From Zymoseptoria tritici IPO323 (Eukaryota; Ascomycota; Dothideomycetes; Mycosphaerellales; Mycosphaerellaceae), in contig NC_018217.1 in assembly GCF_000219625.1 (NCBI RefSeq), forward strand, positions 620,001 through 684,000: a stretch of DNA of 64,000 nt. The letters run 5' to 3'. Under the pieces are notes generated by a model. It saw only the letters and a list, made by a program, of their open reading frames with translations. It had not been told where the DNA came from and ran no database searches. Positions within the stretch are counted from its first letter, which is position 1. Every line of letters starts with the position of its first letter. Made by a program: the position numbers and the translations under genes. This document shows positions 20,683-34,441 of this stretch, piece by piece.

Positions 20683-22869
20683 ATGTTGGAGTGTCGTGCA
20701 TGTGCTTTGCGCTGCATTCGGGCCATCGCTGGCGATGCATGGACGATCAGCACATCCGTTCAAAGACCTCTCCTACTCACGCCTCGACTCACGAATGGCC
20801 GTCAACGACGAAGTCTGGCAAGTACCGCCACGGCCAAACCATTCCCAGCCAAACGCAAGAGCAAGGATGCAGTTGAAACGGAGAACAAGGAGAAAGGTCT
20901 TACACTTCATGAAGAGCGTGCTTTGCAGACCGAACTGGAGTTTCTGAAAGACCCAGTCAAGCTCGCCGAGCATGTCCATTACACGCTTCGTAACGAGAAG
21001 CCACAGAAGGCGCTGGATCTGTGTCGATTGGCGAGCAGGAACATGTCTTGCATAGTATCATGGAACCATACCATCGATTGGCATATGAAGCGTGGACGGG
21101 TCAACGATGCCATCAAAATTTACAACGAGATGAAGAAGCGTGGACAGTTCCCAGACAGCTATACCTACATGCTGCTGTTTCGAGGGGTTTCTCAAGATAC
21201 TACAAAACTTGGGACAAAGATCAGAGCAGAGGCGGTCAGCAAAGCAACGAACATATACAACAGCATGACGAGCCCGACGAGCAGAGTCAAGCCGAGTATC
21301 ATGCACACCAATGCAGTATTAAGGTTGTGCGCACTCGCAGGTGACATGGATGCACTTTGGGGAGTAGCGGGCAAGATACCGGAACACGGACCTGGTAGTG
21401 CGGACACCATAACATATACAACTCTACTCAGTGCGATTCGATTTGATGCTATTGGGTCCATCGACGGAACGGCCTATGTCGAACAGATCGGACCGCAACG
21501 ACAACAAGCGGTCAATGAGGGTCGTCGTATCTGGCAGGAGGTCATCGCGAAATGGCGAAGTGGTGAGCTTCAGCTCGACGCTGAGCTTGTCAGCCAGATG
21601 GGAAATTTGCTTCGCATCAGCAAGCGCATCGAGGACTGGGACGACGTTCTAAGTCTTGTCCAGCAAACCACCAGCATAGAACGGCAGATAGCGCCTGTCG
21701 GCTCTCCAGAACGCCGCATTGAGCACGTCCGTCTGGAGCCAGTGGACAAGGATGTCGAAGAGGAGCCTGCGTCAGTCGTAGACGAGGATGGATGGGTCCC
21801 AACACCGGCATCGAATGCGTTCAAGCCAGTCGCACCACACGCATATGATCCGCAGCACCCCAAGCGACCGACCCGTCTTGCATGGGTGGAGCCCGGGAAC
21901 CCCATTCTGAGCTCCATCATTCGGGCGTGCACATTGATGCGGATACCAAAGACCGCGCTAGCATACTGGAACATCATCACATCGGAGCCGTACAATATCA
22001 AACCTGATATGGCCAACTACCAAGCGATACTCCGCCTGTACGGGATCAATCGACAGTCTGGACAGGCGGCTTCCCTCATACAACAGATGCATGACGTCGG
22101 CATTCAAGTCACCGGTAAGACCTATCGTGATGCTCTGGACGTCTGCGCGCGCAACCACAAGTCGAGCAGCACAATGGAGCACGCCACGCAGATCATCGAC
22201 AACATGCAAAAGCATATGGCGTACCCAGACGTGCCAGCGCTTCGAAAGTATCTGTCTCTTGCTCTTACCACAGACTCTGGTCATATCATTACCACGGCCA
22301 TCGACCGCCTCGATCCGTTTATTCACATTCTTCGAAGCCGCATGGTCCACGGCGTTGACAAAAAAGTAGGTATAACCCCGGAGCAACGTCTCGACGACAA
22401 AGACGAAACAGCTGGTTTCTTCCGCAACGTGATCAGCGTCATCGATACTCTGATGAGCCGAGAGCTTGTTCCTAGAGAGCAGTTCAAACTTTGGCACGAA
22501 CGCCGATCGCAACTCAACGCTTTGTTGACTCGATCGCTGAAGACCTTGACCACGTCCCGTTCTCGTCTGCAGCAAAGGAGAAGTGAAAACTTCGATGGCA
22601 GTCCGGCCGGAGAGCAGGGCAAGGACAGTGCGGACTCCCGAAACGCATATGCTCCGGTGCCAGACGAACCTCGCTGGAAGCAAGAACGATTGAGGCCAGA
22701 ACGAGCAGTGAGAGACTTTGTACAGCGCAGGCCAGGTTCCGAGCCACAAGAGCGGGGCCATTACTCATTACGCTTGGATGCTAAACGTCGCGACTTGCGC
22801 AGGGACAGCGAGGGGAGAGACAACGGCATGGTGGACCTGCCAGGAGAGATCGCGATGCGAGAGCAGTGA
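20683..22869 (+). CDS. Mitochondrial pentatricopeptide-repeat protein
   Basis: 728 aa in a single exon. The N-terminus is Arg/Ser/Thr-rich with few acidic residues for about 60 residues (RLTNGRQRRSLASTATAKPF), a typical mitochondrial presequence. PPR helices follow: KALDLCRLASRNMSCIVSWN, HMKRGRVNDAIKIYNEMKKR, FPDSYTYMLLFRGVSQ, YTTLLSAIRFDAIG, and later MANYQAILRLYGINRQSGQA and YRDALDVCARNHKSS. The C-terminal 80 residues are highly charged and disordered. PPR proteins of this build act on mitochondrial RNA or on the small mitoribosomal subunit. I cannot assign a specific orthologue. The start at 20683 is the first in-frame ATG and gives a sensible targeting peptide. Confidence 0.82.
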   Translation: MLECRACALRCIRAIAGDAWTISTSVQRPLLLTPRLTNGRQRRSLASTATAKPFPAKRKSKDAVETENKEKGLTLHEERALQTELEFLKDPVKLAEHVHYTLRNEKPQKALDLCRLASRNMSCIVSWNHTIDWHMKRGRVNDAIKIYNEMKKRGQFPDSYTYMLLFRGVSQDTTKLGTKIRAEAVSKATNIYNSMTSPTSRVKPSIMHTNAVLRLCALAGDMDALWGVAGKIPEHGPGSADTITYTTLLSAIRFDAIGSIDGTAYVEQIGPQRQQAVNEGRRIWQEVIAKWRSGELQLDAELVSQMGNLLRISKRIEDWDDVLSLVQQTTSIERQIAPVGSPERRIEHVRLEPVDKDVEEEPASVVDEDGWVPTPASNAFKPVAPHAYDPQHPKRPTRLAWVEPGNPILSSIIRACTLMRIPKTALAYWNIITSEPYNIKPDMANYQAILRLYGINRQSGQAASLIQQMHDVGIQVTGKTYRDALDVCARNHKSSSTMEHATQIIDNMQKHMAYPDVPALRKYLSLALTTDSGHIITTAIDRLDPFIHILRSRMVHGVDKKVGITPEQRLDDKDETAGFFRNVISVIDTLMSRELVPREQFKLWHERRSQLNALLTRSLKTLTTSRSRLQQRRSENFDGSPAGEQGKDSADSRNAYAPVPDEPRWKQERLRPERAVRDFVQRRPGSEPQERGHYSLRLDAKRRDLRRDSEGRDNGMVDLPGEIAMREQ

Positions 22870-22909
22870 TCGACTCATGAGCTGTAGTAATATACCGATC
22901 CCAGGTCAA

Positions 22910-23131
22910 ACCTCCGTGCCTCCGCTCAAGCTGCACTGTCCAAGCCACCTGGGTGGATTCTGCCAGATCAAGTGCAGTTAAGAGTGGCGAGACGCATCGT
23001 CGATGAGCCCTGTGGACTGTTGTAGCACGGATCTCCATGACCGACTCCCCAAGTCTCTGTGCCATTTTCACCGTACAAAATTCGCTCGGTTAGCATGGTC
23101 TGTGCAGTTTTGGGGGCGGGGGCACGGAGGT
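22910..23131. mobile_element. 222-bp MITE-like element, copy 2
   Basis: Same family as 15662-15883: ends ACCTCCGTGCCTCCGCTCAA and its diverged complement at 23105-23131, shared internal CCAAGC-ACCT-GGTG block, and identical total length. The arms have drifted (a run of G in the right arm), so this copy is older or more mutated. It starts about 40 bp after the PPR stop codon, so it probably lies in that gene's 3' UTR. Confidence 0.8.
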
Positions 23132-23132
23132 A

Positions 23133-23649
23133 AGAGCACATGAAGAATTCAAGTGAATCTCATCTCAAGTGACCACAAAGGAACAGGCCTCGTCTCCATG
23201 CGTCACCAGTAATTCACTATTTGCTCGCGTCTGCGCACTGCCTCGTCGACTATGTAGTATGTCTGCCAACGAAGCTTCTTAAAATGTGTACTGACCGATC
23301 TATACATCTATTTGGTCGTGTTTACACAAGCACCTCTGCTGAGTTGTCAACTGTGAGACGCACGTGAAAGTTTGCTGATGCGTTTCTGACTTCTGCCTCA
23401 GGCGCCAAGGTCTAAATTACGCTAACCAGCGTTTCGCGCTTGCCCTTTGAAAGAAAAATTGTACTTTCTTTGCAAAGCCTCCTCCCTTCACCACTCTCAT
23501 CATTCTCCCAGCTTCTCTCTTCTACTCTCTCTCGACTCTCACCACAACACATCTCGAACTTCACACAACCGAACCACGCTCTCTTCGACGACACGCTCGC
23601 GACGCTTTTCACACTCGACAACAATAAGCGCACTCACTCACACGACATC
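23133..23649 (+). promoter_or_regulatory. DBP2 upstream region with CT-rich tract
   Basis: Upstream of DBP2. A pyrimidine-rich stretch at about 23480-23560 (many CTC/TCT runs), typical of promoters and leaders of highly expressed fungal genes, is followed by an A/C-rich leader up to the ATG. No other gene is visible here. Confidence 0.5.
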
Positions 23650-26004
<2,355 letters not shown>

Positions 26005-29000
26005 ACGACTACTTCACCTCTGATCAGAGCGTCGGACCGATGGAAAGTTGACGTCAAGGCTATCCTCAGTCTCTGGCAGTGTGGCTGACCCAGAATTTTG
26101 CTCTTTCGTGCGCATGGCGTTGGCAGATGATAGCAGATATTTCGTGCTGCGAGTCTTGCTTGTTTTATGAAAGTACCGCATGGCCCCGGCGTGGGAACTG
26201 GGATTACTGCTTCAGCAGCTATAGAATTGTGTTAGTAGAAATGGAACGATTTGTGACATGACCGTCGTTGGCGTTGTGACTGCAGGGCTTGACACCGACG
26301 GTGTGGAAGCAGTTTGACGTCTCCCTGTTAGGGTTATATATGTTAGGGTTGGTCCTCAACGACTTCGTATACAACAACGAGATTGCATGCGGTGCGTCTT
26401 TGACCTGCGAGAACGACATTCCGTTCCCATGTCGTGGCCTCCTTGCTGCGGACACATCCATCTATGCTGTTCATCGAAACTACTTTGTCGTTCTGCCGAA
26501 CAGACTTGGCTTGATCGACCGCGTCTTTCAGGATCACCCATTTGCCGCAATGGTCCTGACACACTGGCAGTAGATATGATTCCAGTCAAACACCTGTACG
26601 AGGTCGACACTGATCGATCGATGTGAACAGATGTCCTTTGCATGATACCATGGCGCAGAGTTGAAGAGTTTTCATGCTGATATCATCGAACCAAGGAACA
26701 TCGAACCCGACATTGGTGACGCAAGCCATTCATGTCTGGAATCGTCGACGAGAGAAAGAATGCAGTAACTTGACCTCTTTTCCGCACGCTTTCCGTCATA
26801 CAAGCGTACTGACATGCTGGGAGTCGTCTCGTCATCCATGGGATGCCAAAGCAAGCGTATCCGGTCTGTTCGTTGTACGTATTAGTATTCAGACGGGAAC
26901 TTACTCGTACGCCTATCGAACGGTAGTCTGTAACGTGTACGTGTGAAGTCTACAAGGAAGCTGCCGGATCGTCCAGGAAAGCGTGCACACAACACGACAT
27001 GAACGCTCGATGAGCGTGCATGCCAGTGTGCAGACAGACAGCTTGCCGAGACTTCTGAGCAAAGGACTGGTCGCAATACCGAAGCGTCCAAGTAAGCCGG
27101 CCGGAAATGATCAGGACAGCAAGCATGGTCAGCGCTCTTTGGGACCGTCGATCGCCCAGACGACCGAGAGAGCCTTGCGATCGTACATGCCATCACCGAG
27201 ACGGGCGCAGTAAGCTCTAGACCAGAGCAATCCCCGAGTCCAGTACGACACTTTCGTCGAACTGCATCATATCGAAGAGTTCGTCGCGGAGTTACCGCTG
27301 AGCGATCCCAGCCGGAACGATCGTCGATTGGTCAGAAGCATTGAGGCCATCTCATCCAAAAAAAAAAAGGAGTTCGATGATGGAAGTGTACGTGGAATCG
27401 TCAAAGCCTTGCCTCTGGATCGAACGACGTCTTTAGTTGTCTCCGACATGGCTGGAATCAGTCGGAGCTTGTGGCCGACAAGCAAGGGTGGCTCTCCTGC
27501 CCAATGGTAAAGGAGATCCGCTTGACCACGGCCTGAATGGCATCGACCCGATGCTGCTGCCTAGACAAGAAGAGCCTGTGATCACACCGTCCAGGAGCCA
27601 GGCTGGTCAGAACTCAAAGTCGCAGAGAAGTATATGGTCCAATAGTCCCAACCACACGCACAGCAAGGTATGCCGCGATAATGTTGTTGGAGAGTTTTCC
27701 GACTGCACCAGAGGAGCGAGTTCACCGAGGGGTCCAGAAAAGAGGAGGCCGAGACGAACATGGCCGGCAGAACATGCTGGCGGAGACGAAGCTCTTCTTA
27801 AGTGGTGGTTTGAAGAAGAACCAAGCGGTTTGCGGTACGACTTGACCTTTGTTCTTCGTTTCTTCCTGGGAGAAATGATGTTTCTTGATGCAAAGAAAGA
27901 TGGTTTCATGGTTGGAATGATGTTTCTCGTGATCACCAAGGGAGGAAGGCTACGTGTTCTGAAGCTGGAGGGATCTCTTCGTCACATTTGGAAAGATGGA
28001 GATTTGGTATACCTACCTCGCCGAACCTGAGTTTTGTCCTTTGACCAGTATACTTGACAATAAATGTGCTTCGGTTCAACCGTCCTGCAAAAGTGGCCAG
28101 AACACGGCGGCAAGCCTTGGCGTTGCGTTTCTGTGGGTATGTTACGTCGTGTACCATTCAGGAGAACGCAAGAAAAGATCGCCGCTTTCCTCTCGACAGG
28201 CAGCAACATCAACAACAAGTAAGGTGACATCCCGTGGAGTTGCATATCGGGTCGGCAGAAGAGAAAGCTGTTGTCGACGTTCTTCCGACACCCGAATGTG
28301 GCTTTCTGTCAATGTTGCTTTGTGTTCGCACCTTCCCAATTTGGCCTTTTTGGAAATTGGGCTCCCACTTGTCGATTGGCCGACTCGTATCGTGCGAACT
28401 CTGTTTCTCTCGCGGTAGCTGCCGCGATTCGCCAATGCACAATGCAGAGTTGCCTGAACGTGAATGTGATGACTGTAACGTTCATCATGCTGTTTTGTGA
28501 GATCCAAGTTCCTGGCCAGTCGTGTTCTGAGCTTCCCGTCAACGACCGTCTCAGTGCATCAAGCACGCCACGGATTTCCTTCGTGTCGATCATCCGGACT
28601 CGGACTGCTGTTCTGCTCTCCGAGACTTCTGTCTCTGGCAGGTACCTGAAGATCTTGACTCGTTCCAGACATGCATGCTCAACGATGAGCAAAGTTTTAT
28701 CGATTGGCTGGCATGGGATTGCTCAAATGCTCCGAATCACAGCGATGCGGCCATGGCATGCAGGCACGAAGCCTTCGAAGTGACGAGGCAATAATGCTTC
28801 CGTCGACACGCAATACGAACAAATATCCATTCCTGTGTGCTGTGTACAAAATCAAGAATGTCAAGCAGAGCACGCCGCTGCGCCGATCTTTTCAACATCG
28901 TTGAATCATGAATGCCACGTTTTTGCGGAGAACTGAGCAGCTTCCATGATTCAGTATATCAGTGCGGGTGGCAATGTGTGCAGCCGTCAGGCAAGGTTAT

Positions 29001-31754
29001 GCATGTCGCGGAGTTGATCGTCAATGGTATAGTCGCTTCCAGAAGGATTTCCGCAAAGATTGTGTACGACTGACCCATTGAAGTGGAGACCGTCGGCGTG
29101 GAGCGCATGAGGCCGAGGAGAATGGTATGTGACTGTGCTCCAGCACAGTCTTGGGTGAGTGGTCATATTCAGACCTTGTGCTGAAGAAGAATGTGCTCAC
29201 ACCAGGCCAGACCTTATTCAAAGCAGCATACCAATGTAGACATTTGTACCACGACGAAGTTTGGAGACCTGGTCCTGGCAGGGCGGACGGACGCGTCTGA
29301 ATGCAGTCCGAGTCATGATGATTATTGGTGATTGGTGACATCTATTGCTTTCGGTCAGATCTTCTGGCGCTTTCAAACTCAGGCATGCCCTGTTCAGATG
29401 TTTTGCTCCAAAGCAGCATAGTTCCTTGTCCAATTCAGGAGAAGTCGAGTTGGCCATGTGCGCGGCCCGCCAAGTCCAAGGCAGGTTCATTGCACCAGCA
29501 CCGTTCGCCGTCCCGTAGTAGGGTGCTTGTTCATCCCGCAGCAGACTAGAAATTTGTCAACGTTCTAGCTTGGTCTCAGACCGAAGATCCGCTCCTCTCA
29601 TGTCACAAGCCAAATGTCCCAGCTGTCTGGGCGATCTAGCATGCGTGGCGCAGGAGTTTGACCTTGTTGGGCATCGTGCCGCGTGGTGTGCTGGTACGTG
29701 GAGAGGGTACATAGGCGTCGACGAATGCAGTTGCCTCTTGCAGGAAGGAGGAATGTGAGACACGATGAGAGTATGGCACCCGCGGTGCGAGAATCCGAGG
29801 TCAAGCTCTCTCCTGATGAGCGTCGGAAATACACGTTTCTTCGGCAGTGGGATCCGGTGTTGAGTGGTGCAGATCACCATTTTCGCTGAGTTGAGACAGT
29901 CAATGGTGACGGTCTTCAACATGCCAAGCTCGCTCGAAGTGGCATTTTGCAGCGCGTTCATCGCGGGTTTCGTCTTTCTACAAGGTGATTTGGAAGCTGT
30001 TGCAGAGTCTTCGACGTCTGCGAGCACCGAAAATTGGCAGCGGGGTATCTCTTGCAGTTGCATAAGGTACTTGCTTCATGCACGTCGTGGGAGGTCGCAA
30101 CCTCGCAGGCTGCATGTTTTCATCGACGGCGACGGCCATGCATAGGTAAGTTCGGCAATTGCGGTACACCTGCATTAATGTGTAAATTGTCGAGGCGATC
30201 TGATGGATACAGCGCATCATGCGCATGATTCGTTCTCGGTGGGTTTGCCCGTAAGAGTTGCATTTTGGCCGGCTCGACCAATCACTGCCCGCATGACCGA
30301 TGAGCGAATTTCTCGCCAATGTGCATATTCTAATGCCGGCTCGACGATTCGTGAACTCTGCGGGTGCGATGAGAAAGTGGGCTCAAGGACCAGCCACCAC
30401 CATCACAAGGAATGCGGCAAAAGAGGCCCAGTGTCTTGTTTCCAGACGATGCTGTGCGCATCTCGCTTTGAATGCTTTTTTGGGGAGCTGAATGTCATCA
30501 GCGGCCGTAAGTGCCCGATCCCAGGGTTTTGCCGAGGATGCTGGCAAATCGTATTGAGGCTGGAACTGCGGGCAAATGTTGCCACGGCGATGACTCCGTG
30601 GCGGGTGAGATGACAGCATGAAATCGACCGGCGACACGTTGCAGTGAACATGGCCGTCGACGACGGCAGTGATATGCTGCATGCTGGACGACCGACGTCG
30701 AAAGAAACTCATCGACACCAGCCATAGCGTCACGCTATAACCACTGCGTTGGTGCCAGCGTGAAGAGTCAGGCTGATGCTTAGTGGGAATGTTTGTACTA
30801 CGACGAAGCCGGCCTTGACACCAACATGGCCGACAAAACCGCTGTTCCCTCCAAAGCTGGCCGCAAGGTCTGCCTGGTTCGGGTGACCCTCTTGGGACTT
30901 CCATTCTGTACCGCATTTCTGCCTGACGCCTGTGCGCCACATATGCTGGGATGCGACAAGACATGTGTCAACCACACCCACGCTGTTTCCTCCACCGGGT
31001 GTCATCAATATGCATCATCACGACCAGGGCGAGGGTCGACTGCAGAACCACGGGATAAGCAATTGAGTCGCGCCATCGGGAGATCTTGCTGGGAGTGGAA
31101 GGTGTGCGGATCGCAAGTGAAGGAATGATGAGGTCTTTGCTGAAGCGGAGAAAACTTCGCAAGTCATGCGTCGATTCGTGTACTTGATACCCCACCGAAG
31201 CCCTCATTCCAGCCGTGCAATGGGAACGAGCGCGAAAATGTCGGTATTGCTGTAGGTGGGCCAGCCGCGTTCATCATTGGCCGTACCACACCCTTGTCCT
31301 GTGAGCATGCTTGGGATGCTGCAGAAGGCATGTCACCTCGTGATTCCAAGTCCGTATTCTATGGATCTCGAGGTTTCGAGCCCTGCAAGTGTCTCACGGC
31401 CGGTCCGACATGGACGAGGAAGGCGGGCGCGGACGTGGTTCAAATTGAAGTGACAGGCTGTCAAGAAACGTGGGATGAGGTGTAGTAATAGTTGTTATCG
31501 CTAGGCCTCCCGTACTGCGCTATACTTTAAATCAACCAGTACACTACTAGATGAACATGATGACCATGACTTGATGCTACTGCGCTAGGCTACCGTGAAG
31601 AGAAGAAAGAGTGTCATCCACAACGCCATGCCCATCTGTCGTGATTGTTGTATATCAGACTTCGGCGTAAATTGGGATGGGATACCACATGTGGGGTATA
31701 CTATCGGTTGCAGTGCGGCAGTGTGGTCACGGTCAGATTGCCGCTGGCGAGATG
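26005..31754. other. Gene-poor region, no confident gene
   Basis: 5.7 kb with no frame over 200 codons and no recognised motif. Composition is ordinary (CpA/TpG common), so this is not RIP-degraded. The best candidates are a + frame at 27437-28030 (197 codons from the first ATG, stop at 28030) and a - frame at 28309-28692 (127 codons, opening with an acceptor-like CAG). Neither could be extended into a gene model. The region may hold noncoding transcripts, decayed genes or distal control sequence of the CON7-like regulator. Confidence 0.4.
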
Positions 31755-33043
31755 AACCTGGCGGTGGGGTGGAGACTGAGTCCTCTTGCTTGGTGGAGCC
31801 GAGTATTGCCAAAAGTCAAAGACAGACAAGACTTTTGTCCCTCTGGATCTCCTCCTTCTCCCGCTTTCTCTTCCGCGACTTTCATCGCGCTTTACCACCT
31901 TCCGACTAGCACCAGCCATCCGATCAAAGGCCACTACTGCTCCGCCGCGCACGAGGTTCTCGCCTGTGATTTGCTCATCATACCTCAAATCGCCGCTGTC
32001 CACGACTCGTCGCACCACACACGCGCAGACATACGGGAGAATCGCAGCCTGCCGCCCGCAGCGCGAAATTCGCCATCGCAAACTCTTCGCCACGAAAATC
32101 GCGAGAACTTGCGCCTGCGATCAACATCAAAGTCGTCTTCGCCCGCGCGTGCCAGCAAACCTTGTCCGTCACTGCAGATTCTAGCGCCGCACACGAGACG
32201 AGACACCCTCGCAAGTCGCATGCCAGGCTAGAGGCAGAGCCGGCCGCCGTTTTTACAAATCGCACGTCGGAGGAGGAAAAACAAAACTGCAGGATATTCC
32301 CAGGTCCGTGCGCAGGAGCCAGCGGTCACGGGAATCAACCGCGGCCATTTCCAGCTCGATCACGCACACGCCTTCCCAGGTTCTCCCACGCAATCGCCCA
32401 GTTCTGCCGCTCGACCGTCATTTGCTGCTCGTGACGCAGCGTTCATCTCGCCAAGAAACAGAACGACGACGGGCGTCTGTGCGTCTTTGTGATTACTCCT
32501 TTTCCAGCGGTACTGCGAAACTCTAATCGAGTGCGTTGCCGACCCTTGCAACCGAATATTCACGGTCCCCACCAGCATCTCGAGCCAGGTGCCCCTCGAC
32601 GTTTTTTCTCGAGCCAGCGGTTCCTTTAAACCTGCGTCAGACCCCGTAGACGTGGCGCTGTCACCCTGGTTCGCCTTCTCAACTCGAGCTCACCCAAGTC
32701 TCCCGCTGCGCGCCTTTCCTAGCGCACACTTGCGACTACCGGCAGATCGGCCACTTGCCTTCGTCTCCGGCGCTACTCCTTCCCACAACGCTCACCGGAT
32801 TCACGCTTGCCGATAACGTCTAGACTACCGCAGCACGCCGAAAGTTCGGCCTCGTCAAAAGCTTGAGCCTTCGAGACATTCGAGTATCCACTTGGGTTTC
32901 CGTGGTCCTTGCGCCTGCCTCTAGCTCGCCTCTGCACGAATTCTGGACCGAGGAGCTGTCGAATTCCTAAATCGGACTGTTTCTGCCGGCGTTCCCTTCA
33001 CTCGGGAACTACTTCTTAGACACCGCGCTGCTTCGAACGCTAC
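31755..33043 (+). promoter_or_regulatory. ATG-depleted long 5' leader of the CON7-like gene
   Basis: Over about 1.29 kb only one ATG occurs on the plus strand (32220), while the reverse triplet CAT occurs about 14 times. The ATG at 32220 opens a three-codon frame (M-P-G-stop). The sequence is C-rich and lacks long frames. This asymmetry is what a long transcribed leader under selection against upstream starts would show. It could contain leader introns, which I could not place. Confidence 0.6.
32220..32231 (+). promoter_or_regulatory. Minimal upstream ORF (Met-Pro-Gly-stop)
   Basis: ATG CCA GGC TAG, the only ATG in the leader, 813 nt before the main start. It could permit or control reinitiation on the CON7-like mRNA. 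It counts only if transcription starts upstream of it. Confidence 0.35.
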
Positions 33044-34441
33044 ATGCCAACCGCTCCCTCCCACGCCCACGCCAGCCAAACCATCGACACATCTCTAAGC
33101 GCGATCCTTGCCTCGCATATGGATGGTAGACAGTCTGTTCATTCACAGTCAGGCTTGAGCTCACCATACGACGCGCCAGAACAACAACCTGCCGTGCATT
33201 ACCAGCCCGGGCAAGACTTCAAGCCGAATTACTCAGCGTCTGCAACGCCCGAGTCAGGCTATCATCCTCAGTCGGCGCGATCGGGCAGCTTTCCTGAATA
33301 CGTTCAGCAGCCGCAACGCTTTCCTGCAGGCACACAGGCCAGCAACATGGCGCAAACGTCAAGTCCGTCCCCATCCTCCGATGGCCAGCAAACAAACGGC
33401 CACGCGTCGATCAACGCAAAGTCTGACGCAGATGTTCCAATAGATCCTTCAATCGCTCAGTCGAGCCCGACTTATCCTCCACCACACAACTACTCGCCCT
33501 ACCCTCCACAACATGAGATGCCGCAATATAGCGCTCAGCCCATGACATCCTATGGCCGCCCAGAATGGGCTGGACAATACCCACAACAGATGGGCTATCA
33601 CTCGCCTGCGACGACAGGTGGAGCCGCGCCCAACATGGTCGCTCATGCGATCCCGAGGCCACCGGCGGTGGGTTCATTCGTCGGTGCGCAACCAGGAATG
33701 TATTATCCTAACGTGACACAGGGTGGACATCCGTTGTCAACGGTTTACTCTTTCGTGCCCATCCCAGGCGCACAGCAGCACAAGCGACCTCGAAGACGCT
33801 ATGAGGAAATCGAGCGCATGTACAAGTGTGGTTGGAATGGTTGTGAGAAGGCGTATGGTACACTCAATCACCTGAACGCCCATGTGACCATGCAGTCGCA
33901 CGGCACAAAACGAACACCAGAAGGTATGTTGTCTTGCATTTGCGATTTCCGACGTTGGTTTAAGCCTCGCTGTCCACGCGTTGTTGATACACTGGCGCGT
34001 GCGACCTGTCAAAGCGGCGTTTCGCGCTAGCGGCTCCCCACCTTCACCACCATTTGATCTGCCCTGCATTCGCAACGACGCTAATTATTGTTTCTCGCAG
34101 AGTTCAAAGAGATCCGCAAAGAATGGAAAGCGAAGAAAAAGGAGGAGGAGAATTCGCGCAAGGCCGAGGAGGAGCGCCAGCGTCAAGAAGCTCAACGATC
34201 CGGTCAGGACACATCTCAGCCTCAAGGACAACCAGGCCAGTACGGTCAGCCGCACATGATGGCACCGTCGATGGGTGGACCTCAGCTTCCTCCAATTGGC
34301 TACCAACCTGCCAGCGGCCAGCCAGGTCAGTACGCTCAGCCGCAGCAGGTTGACGGCGCACAACAATACGGTTACGGCGCGCAAGGATATCCTCAAAGCC
34401 CATACGGACAAGGCGGCATGCCATACCAACAGCAGCAATAG
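33044..34441 (+). CDS. C2H2 zinc-finger transcription regulator, CON7-like
   Basis: Nuclear regulator related to Magnaporthe Con7, which controls conidium and infection-structure development. Exons 33044-33923 and 34101-34441 join in frame (GAA G/AG) to 406 aa. The N-terminal 235 residues are Pro/Gln/Ser/Tyr-rich and disordered, a likely activation region. The core reads HKRPRRRYEEIERMYKCG, then WNGCEKAYGTLNHLNAHV and TMQSHGTKRTPE, a single C2H2 finger (C-x4-C ... H-x5-H) with a basic lead, followed across the intron by EFKEIRKEWKAKKKEEENSR, a charged helix characteristic of Con7. The C-terminus is Gln/Gly/Tyr-rich (QPGQYGQ, QQYGYGAQGYPQ). The 177-nt intron is longer than most here. Confidence 0.88.

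Noticed and set aside
27437..28030. 197-codon plus-strand frame with a hydrophobic, Phe/Met-rich middle
   Set aside because: No motif and poor start context; the opposite strand is open over much of the same span, so chance is likely.
28309..28916. Minus-strand candidate exons (about 65 and 127 codons) that read protein-like
   Set aside because: The possible splice between them needs an unsupported junction, and the downstream part ends without a recognisable domain.
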